From NCBI RefSeq assembly GCF_017814435.1, contig NZ_JAGJCB010000001.1:186001-250000 (forward strand): a DNA stretch of 64,000 nucleotides. Direction: 5' to 3'. Positions within the stretch are counted from its first letter, which is position 1; each line of letters begins with the position of its first letter. The translations under genes were made by a program, and so were the position numbers. This stretch comes from Mariniflexile gromovii. GTDB taxonomy: Bacteria > Bacteroidota > Bacteroidia > Flavobacteriales > Flavobacteriaceae. Shown here piece after piece: positions 16,980 through 26,610 of this stretch. The notes under the pieces are model-generated. The model had not been told where the DNA came from, ran no database searches, and was given only the letters and a program-made list of their open reading frames with translations.

Positions 16980-17179
16980 GTTTTATAGTTTAAATGTTAA
17001 CAAAAACTTAAATAACAAAAACAATACCATAAGTACTAGGCTATCAGAAACATATGTTTTGTTTTAAAAAATTACTAAAGAAAATAAAGAATAGTGGAAA
17101 AATTAATGAATAAGGAACGGTTTTTGTTAAATCATTGTAAAATATAGGGGCTTTTAAAGGCAGTTTTAAGATAAAAAAA

Positions 17180-17187
17180 TATCTTTG
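17180..17187 (+). promoter_or_regulatory. Putative -7 promoter element
   Basis: TATCTTTG matches TAnnTTTG, 54 bases upstream of the ATG at 17241. No convincing -33 is seen. Confidence 0.45.
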
Positions 17188-17240
17188 ATGTATTATTAAA
17201 GCCCATAATTAGTATAAACCAAAATCATCCTATAAAACTG

Positions 17241-17921
17241 ATGAAGCTACTTTTGTCATTTTTTATTTTAATATCAGCAACATTTTTTGCTCACGCCCAG
17301 ATAGATAGCCAAAATAAATCTACGGCTATTCCTGCGGTTGAAAGCAAGAAACAAGTTGATAATACTCCTAAAACAATACCTTCTCAACCCGATAACAACA
17401 ATAATTCCACTTTTGGAAGTTTAAATGTGCCCAATTTATCTACGGGTGTTGAAGCCCCTAAAAAACAATTTTCTTTATTTGGCGAAAAATTTGGAAACCC
17501 GGGCGAGCTTTATACAAAGCAATTGGATGATCAGTTAGCCAATACCAAATTAACACCTGAGGAAGTGGAGGCTAGAAACGGAAGTTTAACCGACCAGTAT
17601 TTTGGTGATTTTAAAAGTAATGCACAATCTGTAAATGTCTCGTATCGCGATCATGGTTATGTGGATGGCGATTTAATACAGGTATTGGTTAATGATGATG
17701 TGGTGCAGGCTAGAGTATTTTTAAATGGGGGGTTTAGCGGCTTTAAACTCGACTTACAAAAAGGATTTAACAAAATAGACTTTTTGGCTTTAAACCAAGG
17801 TGAATCGGGACCAAATACCGCAGAATTTCGAGTAGTTGATGATAAAGGTATTTTAGTTTCTGCAAACCGATGGAATTTAGCAACAGGTGTAAAAGCGACT
17901 ATTATTATTGTTAAGGAGTAG
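17241..17921 (+). CDS. Secreted protein of unknown function
   Basis: The 226-residue product begins with a clean Sec signal peptide, cut after A-H-A-Q (residues 17-20). A Pro/Asn/Ser-rich linker fills about 21-75. The C-terminal 110 residues are beta-rich with Y-R-D-H-G-Y-V-D-G-D and N-L-A-T-G-V-K-A-T-I-I-I, suggesting a compact beta-sandwich. No catalytic motif or T9SS tail is visible, so it is expected in the periplasm or outer membrane. I do not recognise a named family. Confidence 0.75.
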   Translation: MKLLLSFFILISATFFAHAQIDSQNKSTAIPAVESKKQVDNTPKTIPSQPDNNNNSTFGSLNVPNLSTGVEAPKKQFSLFGEKFGNPGELYTKQLDDQLANTKLTPEEVEARNGSLTDQYFGDFKSNAQSVNVSYRDHGYVDGDLIQVLVNDDVVQARVFLNGGFSGFKLDLQKGFNKIDFLALNQGESGPNTAEFRVVDDKGILVSANRWNLATGVKATIIIVKE

Positions 17922-17925
17922 TTTT

Positions 17926-18939
17926 TTAAGAAACTATCTTTTCAATCATTTTCAATTCATCTTCGGAAAAACTCAAGTTATCCAAAGCTTTTACATTTTC
18001 CTTTAATTGACCTGAAGAACTAGCACCTATTAAAACCGAAGCTACTTGTGGCTGTCTTAATATCCATGCTAAAGCCATTTGTGATAGTTTTTGTCCTCGT
18101 TTTTGGGCGATGGCATCCAATAATTGCACTTTTTCTATATTACTGGTTACGGTTTCTTCGTTTAAATAAGTTAAACTTTTTGCGGCTCTAGAATCTTTTG
18201 GAATTCCTTTTAGATACTTGTCAGTAAGCATGCCTTGGGCTAGTGGAGAAAAGGCGATGCAGCCCACACCATTTTGCTCTAAAGTATTTAAAAGCCCATC
18301 TTCAACCCAACGGTCAAGCATCGAATAACGCGCTTGGTGCAGTATAAAAGGCACGTTTGAACGCTTTAAGATTTCTGCAGCTTCTTGGGTTTCCTTGGGT
18401 TGGTAATTTGAAATACCTACGTATAACGCCTTTCCTTGACGCACAATATCAGCCAAAGCACCCATGGTTTCTTCTAAAGGAGTATCGGGGTCTGGTCTGT
18501 GATGGTAAAAAATATCAACATAATCCAGTCCCATGCGCTTTAAGCTTTGATCTAAACTAGAAATCAAATATTTTCTAGAACCTAAATTGCCATAAGGTCC
18601 AGGCCACATATCAAAACCTGCTTTGGTAGCTATAAACAGTTCGTCTCTATAATTTTTGAAATCTTTTTTGAAGATGGTTCCAAAGTTTTCTTCAGCAGAA
18701 CCGTATGGAGGACCATAATTGTTTGCCAAATCGAAGTGGGTAATTCCTAAATCGAAAGCAGTACGTAAAATGTCTCTACCGTTTTGAATGTTATCGATAA
18801 ATCCGAAATTATGCCATAAACCAATAGATAAAGCAGATAAAAGTATACCGCTTTTCCCTGTTCTGTTATAGGTCATGGTTTCGTAGCGCTGTGTATTTGC
18901 TATATAGTCTTGTACTCCAGATTTATCGTTGATTTGCAT
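17926..18939 (-). CDS. Aldo/keto reductase (YghZ/L-glyceraldehyde-3-phosphate reductase type)
   Basis: A 337-residue NADPH-dependent reductase of the AKR14-like group. The start is the ATG at 18939; the codon at 18948 is TTG. The catalytic tetrad is in F-D-L-A-N-N-Y-G (Asp and Tyr), A-T-K-A-G (Lys) and Y-H-H-R-P-D (His). S-P-L-A-Q-G-M-L-T-D-K-Y and the C-terminal L-I-G-A-S-S are the cofactor-binding segments. The group reduces L-glyceraldehyde-3-phosphate and other aldehydes such as methylglyoxal. It stands alone; a TTTG...TTTTTG pair upstream on the minus strand may be its promoter. Confidence 0.9.
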   Translation of the reverse strand: MQINDKSGVQDYIANTQRYETMTYNRTGKSGILLSALSIGLWHNFGFIDNIQNGRDILRTAFDLGITHFDLANNYGPPYGSAEENFGTIFKKDFKNYRDELFIATKAGFDMWPGPYGNLGSRKYLISSLDQSLKRMGLDYVDIFYHHRPDPDTPLEETMGALADIVRQGKALYVGISNYQPKETQEAAEILKRSNVPFILHQARYSMLDRWVEDGLLNTLEQNGVGCIAFSPLAQGMLTDKYLKGIPKDSRAAKSLTYLNEETVTSNIEKVQLLDAIAQKRGQKLSQMALAWILRQPQVASVLIGASSSGQLKENVKALDNLSFSEDELKMIEKIVS

Positions 18940-19011
18940 AGTTTCCAATAATTCAAAAAGTAAAAATATGAATTACCAAATACATTTCCGTTACCTAATG
19001 CAAATAAATAA

Positions 19012-20304
19012 TTATTTAAAAAGCGTATTCAATTCGTTAATCAAACTTGTTTTTATTGCAGCATCGGAATCACTCAATGGCAATTGGTTTACATTCAGCA
19101 AGTTTGTGTTTTCCAAAGCATCATTGCTTAAATTATAAAGTGCTTCAGACCCATCATCAAAATAAATGTATTTATGTGTAGCGTTTCTAATGGAATAATC
19201 ATCATTTTCAGCATAAGTAAACATTCTTTTTTCAGCACTTGCGCTAGAAAGCAAACTTATGAAGCTCTTGCTATCGTTAATTTGAGTGGTTTCAGCCCCT
19301 GCAACACTTGCTATAGTAGCAAATAAATCGGTGGTATTAATTAAGGCATCTTCAGTTTGATTTTTTCTTGTAACTGTTTTTCCTGAAATAACCATTGGTA
19401 CATTTACACCCCCTTGATAAATACTTCCCTTTGCCTTGTAATAGCCATAATCTTGTACAACTTGACTTGGAGTACCATTATCGCCCATAAAAATAATGAT
19501 GGTATTGTCTTTTTCTTCTTGCGACATGGATGCCAAAAGCCTACCCATTTCAGAATCTAAAGCTTCTAAAGCAGCCATATAATAGGGAAGAGGGTTGGCA
19601 TTAATACTTGCATCATCTGAAGGCAAGTTCCCTTGCGAGTGTAAATGGCTTGGTGGCGGATGAAATGGCGTATGTGGTGCATTGTAGGCTAGCCATAAAA
19701 ACCAAGACTTGGATTGTTGGCTTACCCAATTGATGGCCAAATCGGTAAATTTTGTTGTAGTATATTCTGTAGATGGCGTTGTTTGTCCGTTTTCAATTAG
19801 AGTCCAATTATAATAAGAAGGTACAGTGCCTCTAGAAAATCCCGCATAGTAATTTACGCCCATTTCTGTTGGATGGTTAATATTATTAGATAGATGCCAT
19901 TTTCCTATAACCGCATGGTTATAAGTGTTGTTGGTGTTTTTATCTAAGTAGTTTTGTAAAGATGTTTCGGTAGTTGAAAGCACATCACCCGGTTTTAAAA
20001 TACCTGTTTTAAAACCATATTTTCCAGTAAGAATGGTAGCTCTTGTAGGTGCACAGGTTGGATTGGACCACACATTATTGAACCGAATTCCAGAATTTAT
20101 CATAGCCTGTAAATTGGGCATATTGGGTTTTACGGTACCTAAATTATAACCCGGACACGCATCTAAACCCATGTCGTCAGCAATAATTAATAGAATATTG
20201 GGCGCTTTGCTTGCGTTGTTATCTTCTTTTATTTCGTCTTCAACTTTTGAACTGCAAGCTATGACTATAAGTAAAAATAAGGGGAAATATAAAAAACGAT
20301 TCAT
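19012..20304 (-). CDS. Sulfatase, lipoprotein
   Basis: A 430-residue arylsulfatase-type enzyme. It has a lipoprotein signal with Cys17 (V-I-A-C-S-S). The metal-binding D-D is at 43-44 (I-I-A-D-D-M-G), and the formylglycine motif C-x-P-x-R is seen as T-C-A-P-T-R with Cys84, which needs an anaerobic- or FGE-type maturase elsewhere. A second metal site is F-M-G-D-N-G-T-P near the middle and H-T-P-F-H-P-P precedes it. It likely removes sulfate from algal polysaccharide or another surface-bound substrate in the periplasm or at the surface. No PUL neighbours are present. Confidence 0.9.
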   Translation of the reverse strand: MNRFLYFPLFLLIVIACSSKVEDEIKEDNNASKAPNILLIIADDMGLDACPGYNLGTVKPNMPNLQAMINSGIRFNNVWSNPTCAPTRATILTGKYGFKTGILKPGDVLSTTETSLQNYLDKNTNNTYNHAVIGKWHLSNNINHPTEMGVNYYAGFSRGTVPSYYNWTLIENGQTTPSTEYTTTKFTDLAINWVSQQSKSWFLWLAYNAPHTPFHPPPSHLHSQGNLPSDDASINANPLPYYMAALEALDSEMGRLLASMSQEEKDNTIIIFMGDNGTPSQVVQDYGYYKAKGSIYQGGVNVPMVISGKTVTRKNQTEDALINTTDLFATIASVAGAETTQINDSKSFISLLSSASAEKRMFTYAENDDYSIRNATHKYIYFDDGSEALYNLSNDALENTNLLNVNQLPLSDSDAAIKTSLINELNTLFK

Positions 20305-20427
20305 AAGTTTAATGATGGTTTATAAAGTGTTACTGCTTTTAGACTGAAAAATAATGGTTTGGTTTAAGTAATTAAAAAATATTAGAATTTTCCCTGTAAA
20401 CATTCGTCATAAACGCTTTAAAGGTGT

Positions 20428-20435
20428 TATTTTTG
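20428..20435 (+). promoter_or_regulatory. Putative -7 promoter element for the DEAD-like helicase gene
   Basis: TATTTTTG is an exact TAnnTTTG match, 20 bases before the ATG at 20456. Confidence 0.5.
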
Positions 20436-20455
20436 CACGCCATAAAGTTAGATAC

Positions 20456-22009
20456 ATGTCTATATCAAAAACAGAACAAGAAGAAAGAAATGTCGGTAAA
20501 GATTTATACAGCTACCAAAAAGGTGCTATAGATAAAATTTTTAAAGCTTTTGAAGAATCTCCAGATGATTACCACTTACTGTACCAGCTTCCAACGGGCG
20601 GCGGTAAAACGGTTATATTTTCTGAAATAGTAAGACAATATCTTAAACACCACAAAAAGAAGGTGTTGGTAATGACGCATCGTATAGAATTGTGCAAACA
20701 AACCTCTACCATGCTTACCGAGTTTGCTGTTGATAACAAAGTGATTGACAGTAAAGCCGATTTGAGCGACCAAGCTAATTACAGTTGTTTTGTGGCGATG
20801 GTTGAAACCTTAAACAATAGGTTGAACGACGATAAACTGGATATTTCTGATATTGGATTGGTGATTATTGATGAGGCACATTACAATTCATTCACCAAAT
20901 TATTTAAGTTTTTTAGTCAGTCCTTTATTTTAGGAGTTACGGCAACACCATTAAGTTCGAGTATTGAGTTGCCTATGACCGATAATTATGATGAATTAAT
21001 TGTAGGCGAAAGTATTGAATCCCTTATTTCGAACGGGTTTTTGGCACAAGCTGAAATGTTTACATATAATGTAGGTTTAACCTCGTTAGTAGTTGGAGCA
21101 AACGGTGATTATACCGTAAAATCTTCGGAAGATTTATATACCGCCGATGATATGCTTTCTAAACTTATCCAAGCTTATGAAGAGCGTAGTAAAGGTAAAA
21201 AAACGCTTATTTTCAATAATGGTATCAACACCTCATTACATGTTTATGATACCTTTAGAAGAGCAGGATATCCCATAGCGCATCTTGATAATACCAATAC
21301 TAAGAAAGAGCGCGCCATGATACTTAAATGGTTCAAAAAAACACCTGATGCTATTTTAACGTCGGTTAGTATTTTAACCACTGGTTTTGATGAACCTACG
21401 GTTGAGAGTATTATTTTAAATCGTGCAACAAAATCTTTAACCCTTTATTATCAAATGATTGGGCGTGGTTCTCGTATTCTAAAAAACAAAAAGACCTTTA
21501 GTGTTATCGATTTAGGAAACAACTTTCACCGCTTCGGGCCATGGGGAGATAATTTAGATTGGCAACGTATATTTAGATCGCCTAATTATTATCTAGATTC
21601 AATTTTAAGTGATGATGAACTTGAAAGTAATTTTAGATATGAAATGCCAGACGCCTTGCGTGCTGAGTTTGCAAAATCCAAAGACGTATATTTTGATATC
21701 CAAAAAACCTATGTGGATTCTATTAGAAACGGTGAATCTTCAAAAGTGGTTTTAGAACGTTCTATTGAACAACACGCAAAAATTTGTGTAGAAAACAGTG
21801 AAGATGTTTACGATGCGCTAGGATTGGCAAAAATGTTGGGTGATGATATCGATTTTAGAATTCAACGTTACACCAAATGCATAAGTAAAAGTACTTATAA
21901 CTTTGTGGAATGGTTGAAAGATGATTACAGAAAGAAGTTAAACTCGTACTTGCGTGCTAATTTTGATGAAGTTTTCGAAAGCATTCACGGATATCCGCCA
22001 GAAGATTAA
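20456..22009 (+). CDS. Superfamily 2 DEAD/DEAH-box helicase (UvrB/ResIII-like)
   Basis: The 517-residue protein has an SF2 helicase core. Walker A is Q-L-P-T-G-G-G-K-T at 44-52, motif II is I-I-D-E-A-H-Y near 139-145, motif III G-V-T-A-T-P near 163-168, and motif VI Q-M-I-G-R-G-S-R near 332-339. The C-terminal 150 residues are a lineage-specific extension of unknown role. Such stand-alone ResIII-like helicases are conserved in Flavobacteriia and probably act in DNA repair or RNA metabolism. No methylase or specificity gene is near, so a restriction system is not indicated. Confidence 0.88.
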   Translation: MSISKTEQEERNVGKDLYSYQKGAIDKIFKAFEESPDDYHLLYQLPTGGGKTVIFSEIVRQYLKHHKKKVLVMTHRIELCKQTSTMLTEFAVDNKVIDSKADLSDQANYSCFVAMVETLNNRLNDDKLDISDIGLVIIDEAHYNSFTKLFKFFSQSFILGVTATPLSSSIELPMTDNYDELIVGESIESLISNGFLAQAEMFTYNVGLTSLVVGANGDYTVKSSEDLYTADDMLSKLIQAYEERSKGKKTLIFNNGINTSLHVYDTFRRAGYPIAHLDNTNTKKERAMILKWFKKTPDAILTSVSILTTGFDEPTVESIILNRATKSLTLYYQMIGRGSRILKNKKTFSVIDLGNNFHRFGPWGDNLDWQRIFRSPNYYLDSILSDDELESNFRYEMPDALRAEFAKSKDVYFDIQKTYVDSIRNGESSKVVLERSIEQHAKICVENSEDVYDALGLAKMLGDDIDFRIQRYTKCISKSTYNFVEWLKDDYRKKLNSYLRANFDEVFESIHGYPPED

Positions 22010-22042
22010 TTACGAATTACGAAATTCGAATCTAGAATTACG

Positions 22043-22074
22043 AATTATCAATTATTCATTGTTAATTGATAATT
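22043..22074. repeat. AT-rich inverted repeat in filler between two helicase genes
   Basis: AATTATCAATTA at 22043-22054 and TAATTGATAATT at 22063-22074 are perfect complements. They sit in a filler made of repeated GAATTACGAATT-like words (22010-22080), a kind of low-complexity spacer common between flavobacterial genes. It may also act as a weak terminator for the upstream helicase gene. Confidence 0.55.
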
Positions 22075-22102
22075 GATAATTGTGAAAGAAGGCGTACCTT
22101 TG
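22073..22102 (+). promoter_or_regulatory. Promoter of the DEAD-box RNA helicase gene
   Basis: TTG at 22073-22075 and TACCTTTG at 22095-22102 are separated by 19 bases, a good Bacteroidota -33/-7 pair, 19 bases upstream of the ATG at 22122. Confidence 0.65.
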
Positions 22103-22121
22103 CACTATCGTAAAAACAAGT

Positions 22122-23240
22122 ATGCCAACATTTTCAGAATTAGGGGTTCAAAAAGACTTTATAAAAGCTCTTAAAGAATTAGAGATTAAAACCCCAACCG
22201 CTATACAGGAACAAACCATTCCCGTATTGTTAAAATCACCCACAGATTTTATAGGTTTAGCACAAACAGGTACTGGTAAAACAGCAGCTTATGGTTTGCC
22301 TATTCTACAACAAATAGACACTTCATTAAACCAAGTACAAGCCTTAATATTAGCACCAACACGTGAATTGGTTCAGCAAATTAAAAAGCAACTTTTCAAG
22401 TTTACAAAGTATTCCGAAGAAAAAATATTTGCAGAAGGTGTTTATGGAGGTGAAAAAATTGAAAAGCAAATTTCAGCATTAAGACGCACAACCCACATTA
22501 TTATCGCCACTCCAGGTCGGTTATTGGATTTAATAGAACGTGGCGATGTAAACATTGCAGGTGTTAAAACCTTGGTTTTAGACGAAGCAGATGAAATGTT
22601 GAATATGGGTTTTAAAGAAGATTTAAATAAAATACTAAAACACAATACCAGTAAAAGGCATACATGGTTGTTTTCGGCCACCATGCCCGAAGAAATTCAG
22701 CGTATTATTAAATCCTACATGGCCCCCAGTGCTATTAAAGTAGAGATAAATAAAGAGGATTTAGTAAATGCAAATATTACACATCAGTATATTTCTACAC
22801 ATATCAAAGAAAAATTTAATATCTTAGTAACAATATTAGGTAGAAGGACTAACGAAAGAGGTATTATTTTTTGTAGAACCAAAGCAGGAACTAAAGATTT
22901 AACCGAAAAATTGATAGACGAAGGTTTTTCAGTGGGTGCTTTAGAAGGGGATATGCAACAAAAGGAACGCGACAAAGTAATGCGTGCTTTTAAAAATGGC
23001 TCTTTGCAAGTTTTGGTTTCTACCGATGTATCTGCTAGAGGCATAGATGTAAATAATTTAGCTTTCGTTATTCATCATCAACTCCCAGAACAACTGGAAT
23101 ATTACACACATAGAAGCGGTAGGACTGCAAGGGCAGGAAACAAAGGGCATTCTATAGCATTAATACTTCCCGGAGAATTACAAAAAATATTACATATTCA
23201 AAAAGCTTTGAATATTCAAATAAAAGAAATAATCATATAA
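22122..23240 (+). CDS. DEAD-box ATP-dependent RNA helicase
   Basis: A 372-residue minimal DEAD-box core with a Q motif (F-S-E-L-G-V ... K-T-P-T-A-I-Q), Walker A A-Q-T-G-T-G-K-T near 47-54, P-T-R-E-L, D-E-A-D near 153-156, S-A-T and the C-terminal H-R-S-G-R-T-A-R-A-G motif. There is almost no C-terminal extension, unlike RhlE or CsdA. It probably remodels RNA during ribosome assembly or cold growth; the cold-shock-domain gene 25 bases downstream supports the latter. Confidence 0.93.
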   Translation: MPTFSELGVQKDFIKALKELEIKTPTAIQEQTIPVLLKSPTDFIGLAQTGTGKTAAYGLPILQQIDTSLNQVQALILAPTRELVQQIKKQLFKFTKYSEEKIFAEGVYGGEKIEKQISALRRTTHIIIATPGRLLDLIERGDVNIAGVKTLVLDEADEMLNMGFKEDLNKILKHNTSKRHTWLFSATMPEEIQRIIKSYMAPSAIKVEINKEDLVNANITHQYISTHIKEKFNILVTILGRRTNERGIIFCRTKAGTKDLTEKLIDEGFSVGALEGDMQQKERDKVMRAFKNGSLQVLVSTDVSARGIDVNNLAFVIHHQLPEQLEYYTHRSGRTARAGNKGHSIALILPGELQKILHIQKALNIQIKEIII

Positions 23241-23265
23241 TTAATTAAACCCGTTAACATAAACA

Positions 23266-23718
23266 ATGGCAAAATCGCAAGTAACTTTTAACAAAATTGA
23301 AAAAGAAAAGAAACGCTTAAAAAAACGAGAAGAGAAGCAAAAGAAAAAAGAGGCTCGCAAAGCAGAAGCAAAAGAAAACCCACAAGGTATTCAGTTTGCA
23401 TACGTAGATTATAATGGAAATTTAACCGATACACCACCAGATCCAAATTTAAAAGTAAAAGTGGATGCAGAAAGTATTGAGTTAGGTATACCTAAGAAAG
23501 AAGATAGAGGCGAGGAAGAACCAGTAGGAAAAGAAGGAAAGGTTTCATTTTTTGACACTTCAAAAGGTTTTGGTTTTATCTTAGACAGCATCAATCAAGA
23601 AAAGTATTTCGTGCATGTTAGTGGTTTGTTAGAGCCAATACAAGAAAACGACAAAGTTACTTACGAATTGGAACGCGGTCAGAAAGGGATGAACGCCGTG
23701 CGTGTTAAAAAGATTTAA
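23266..23718 (+). CDS. Cold-shock domain protein with Lys-rich N-terminus
   Basis: The 150-residue protein has a charged Lys/Glu N-terminal coiled segment (8-45), a linker, and a cold-shock domain at about 85-150. The RNA-binding motifs are K-G-F-G-F-I (RNP1) and K-Y-F-V-H-V-S (RNP2). It follows the DEAD-box helicase by 25 bases, so the two are likely co-transcribed and may act together on structured RNA. This pairing and the basic extension are typical of Bacteroidota. Confidence 0.92.
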   Translation: MAKSQVTFNKIEKEKKRLKKREEKQKKKEARKAEAKENPQGIQFAYVDYNGNLTDTPPDPNLKVKVDAESIELGIPKKEDRGEEEPVGKEGKVSFFDTSKGFGFILDSINQEKYFVHVSGLLEPIQENDKVTYELERGQKGMNAVRVKKI

Positions 23719-23753
23719 TTCGTTTTATTATATAGTTTATTTTTTAAGAATTT

Positions 23754-24668
23754 ATGAGTGTACCTCGTAAAACTATGCTCATTATTCTGGCTTTTTTTGC
23801 CATATATGTAATTTGGGGCTCAACTTATTTGCTTAACAAAATTGTCGTTACGGAAGTAGCACCTTTGTATTTAGCATCCATTCGCTTTACAACAGCTTCT
23901 GTTTTAATATTCATAATTGCCAAAGCACTAAAACTAACTTTAGTCATTACCAAACGGCAATTTCTAAACAATGTATTTGCAGGTTTTTTATTTTTGGTTT
24001 ATGGTAACGGTGTATTTGTTTGGGCACTAAAATATGTTGATAGTGGTTTTGGTGCTTTAGAAGCCTCTATACAGCCATTAATGGTTTTGGCAATGATGCG
24101 TATCATTGACGGAAAAAAAATAAAAACAAGTTCCATTATAGGTATTTCATTAGGCATTATCGGGATGTATTTACTGGTTAGCCAACAGCAATTAAGTTAT
24201 CAAGAAAATAGTTTGATAGGTATCATCATGATATTTACCTGTGTCATTAGTTGGAGTTGGGGGAGTTTGTTTGTGGCAAGAGCTGAATTGGGACCCAATT
24301 ATTTTGTAAATACCGCTTACCAAATGCTAAGTTCTGGCATATTACTTTTATTAATTAGTTTATTTTTAGGTGAAACTTGGTTGTCACCTTTCCATTGGAG
24401 TGGTTCGGCACAACTATCCATGACGCTTCTTGTTGTATTTGGAAGTATTGTAGCGTTTACAGCATTCAACTATTTACTTAAAGAAGTTTCAACTGAAAAA
24501 GTATCTACTTCAGCATATGTAAATCCAGTAATTGCCTTAATTTTGGGCTGGTATGTTTTAGATGAAAAAATTACTGTACAATCTATAATTGCAGCCATTA
24601 TTATATTAACAGGGGTGTATTTTATAAATTCAAAACGTACTATAAAACCAAGAATGAATGGACGTTAG
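23754..24668 (+). CDS. EamA-family (DMT) permease
   Basis: The 304-residue inner-membrane protein has about ten helices in two EamA repeats (about 8-140 and 155-295). The N-terminal F-A-I-Y-V-I-W-G-S-T-Y motif in helix 1 is typical for YedA/RhaT-like exporters. It is the first of two adjacent EamA genes, with an 11-base overlap to the second. The substrate is unknown; family members export amino acids or metabolites. Confidence 0.9.
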   Translation: MSVPRKTMLIILAFFAIYVIWGSTYLLNKIVVTEVAPLYLASIRFTTASVLIFIIAKALKLTLVITKRQFLNNVFAGFLFLVYGNGVFVWALKYVDSGFGALEASIQPLMVLAMMRIIDGKKIKTSSIIGISLGIIGMYLLVSQQQLSYQENSLIGIIMIFTCVISWSWGSLFVARAELGPNYFVNTAYQMLSSGILLLLISLFLGETWLSPFHWSGSAQLSMTLLVVFGSIVAFTAFNYLLKEVSTEKVSTSAYVNPVIALILGWYVLDEKITVQSIIAAIIILTGVYFINSKRTIKPRMNGR

Positions 24669-25503
24669 AAATGCTATTAAATTCATGATTATAAGTGCTT
24701 TTGCATTTGCATTTATGAATGTTATTGTTAAGTACTTGAACAATGTTAATTCCTATCAAATTGTATTTTTCAGATCTTTAGGTTCCCTGTTTTTTACTTT
24801 TGGCTACCTAATAAAAAATAAAATTCCTTTTATAGGAAATAAAAACAAACTGCTTATTTTAAGATCGATAGTAGGAGCTGCATCCATGCTTTTTTTCTTT
24901 ATATCGCTTAAATATCTTTCTGTAGGAACTGCTGTTTCACTACGTTATATTGCTCCAATTTTCGCTGCTATTTTTGCGGTTTTTATCCTTAAGGAAAGAA
25001 TAAAACCGTTCCAATGGCTATTTTTTATCATATCATTTATTGGTGTACTGGTTTTAAAAGGACTTGATAGCCAAATTGATACATTAGGCTTGTTATTCGT
25101 TTTGATTGCAGCCATACTTAGTGGTTTGGTCTATATCATGATTAATCAAATAGGGCAAACCGAACATCCTGTAGTGGTGGTAAATTATTTTATGATTACA
25201 GCCATGGTTTTAGGTGGTGTGCTTTCCATAGGAAATTGGGTAACTCCTACGGGAATAGAATGGCCTTTATTGTTTAGTTTGGGTGTTGTGGGCTATTTTG
25301 GGCAAATATACATGACCAAGGCATTCCAAACCGCTTCAACAAATATTATTGCGCCTTTAAAATATATAGAAGTGGTGTTCTCTATGCTTTTAGGTGTTGC
25401 ATTTTTTAGTGAAATTTACACCTTTTGGAGTATTTTGGGCATTATATTAATTATTACTGGTCTGGTTTTGAACGTTTGGTATAAGGGACGATTGAAACAA
25501 TAA
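24658..25503 (+). CDS. EamA-family (DMT) permease
   Basis: The 281-residue inner-membrane protein again shows about ten helices and two EamA repeats. The segment F-R-S-L-G-S-L in helix 2 and A-P-L-K-Y-I-E-V-V near the end match the RarD/PecM-like group. It starts inside the end of the previous permease gene (ATGAATGGAC overlap), implying translational coupling. The two sequences are clearly different in detail, so this is an old pairing and not a recent duplication. Confidence 0.9.
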   Translation: MDVRNAIKFMIISAFAFAFMNVIVKYLNNVNSYQIVFFRSLGSLFFTFGYLIKNKIPFIGNKNKLLILRSIVGAASMLFFFISLKYLSVGTAVSLRYIAPIFAAIFAVFILKERIKPFQWLFFIISFIGVLVLKGLDSQIDTLGLLFVLIAAILSGLVYIMINQIGQTEHPVVVVNYFMITAMVLGGVLSIGNWVTPTGIEWPLLFSLGVVGYFGQIYMTKAFQTASTNIIAPLKYIEVVFSMLLGVAFFSEIYTFWSILGIILIITGLVLNVWYKGRLKQ

Positions 25504-25548
25504 TTTTGTTATTTTACACACCTCAATTTTTTAATTAGAATTTATATT

Positions 25549-26607
25549 ATGAGTTTTAAACAACGCATCAACCATTATAGAAGACAACTGATGCATACAA
25601 TTACCAAAAGTGTAGGTAATTCTTATTCAGAGCCAAAAATTAAACCAGGTCAAAAAATTGAAATTAAGAAGGTGTTGATTATTAGACCCAATCACCGATT
25701 AGGAAACCAATTGCTATTAACGCCATTGGTACAAGAGGTTATAAATACTTTTCCAGAATGTGAAATCGATTTGTTTGTAAAAGGAGGCGTTGCGTTTCCT
25801 GTTTTTGAAAACTATAAACACGTTAATAAAATTATTCAGTTGCCCAAAAAACCATTCAGCAATTTAATTAAATATGCAGGTGGGTGGCTTTCTATTAAAA
25901 GTAAAACATACGATTTAGTAATTAATGGCGATAAAAACTCTTCATCGGGTCGGTTACTTACACAAATAGCCAATGCTCCTTTTAAAGTTTTTGGCGATTT
26001 AGATGATGCGATCCAAAAACAGTATCCAGACCATAAGCATATTTCAAAATCACCTATTTATAATTTAAGAAATTACTTAACAAAACTAGGTTTTCAAAAG
26101 AATGAGAACACTGTTCCTGTTTTAGATATTAAATTGAGTGAGACTGAATTATCCAAAGGCAAGGCCATTTTAGATGCTATTATAAAGAACGATAAAAAAA
26201 ACATTTGCATTTATACCAATGCTACGGGCGACAAATGTTATTCTGAAGCTTGGTGGGAAACTTTTTATGCCCGTTTACTAAAAGAATACCCCGAGTTTAA
26301 CATTATTGAAATGCTTCCTATTGAGAATATTTCAAAAATTAATTTTAAAGCGCCTCATTTTTATAGTAAGGATATTCGCGAAATGGGTGCTATTATTAAA
26401 AACACATCGGTATTTATTGCGGCCGATAATGGTGTTATGCATCTATCCAGTGCCTCATTAACACCAACGGTTGGCTTCTTTTCGGTTACAGATCCAGATA
26501 TTTATGAGCCTTATGGCAACGGAAGTATCGCATTAAACACCAAAGAAACGAATATTGAAGATTGGATTAAAAGCATAAACACCATACTTAATAAACACCA
26601 TACTTAA
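25549..26607 (+). CDS. Glycosyltransferase family 9 (heptosyltransferase-like)
   Basis: A 352-residue GT9 (GT-B fold) protein. The N-terminal I-I-R-P-N-H-R-L-G-N-Q-L-L-L-T-P motif near 45-60 and the C-terminal A-A-D-N-G-V-M-H-L-S-S-A near 297-308 are the ADP-heptose:LPS transferase signatures. It would add a sugar to the lipopolysaccharide core on the cytoplasmic face of the inner membrane. No other LPS genes are adjacent. Its stop lies three bases from the end of the convergent receptor gene. Confidence 0.88.
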   Translation: MSFKQRINHYRRQLMHTITKSVGNSYSEPKIKPGQKIEIKKVLIIRPNHRLGNQLLLTPLVQEVINTFPECEIDLFVKGGVAFPVFENYKHVNKIIQLPKKPFSNLIKYAGGWLSIKSKTYDLVINGDKNSSSGRLLTQIANAPFKVFGDLDDAIQKQYPDHKHISKSPIYNLRNYLTKLGFQKNENTVPVLDIKLSETELSKGKAILDAIIKNDKKNICIYTNATGDKCYSEAWWETFYARLLKEYPEFNIIEMLPIENISKINFKAPHFYSKDIREMGAIIKNTSVFIAADNGVMHLSSASLTPTVGFFSVTDPDIYEPYGNGSIALNTKETNIEDWIKSINTILNKHHT

Positions 26608-26610
26608 AGG

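Noticed and set aside
20456-22009. Restriction-system helicase subunit
   Set aside because: The protein is ResIII-like, but no methyltransferase or specificity gene is near and the gene looks core.
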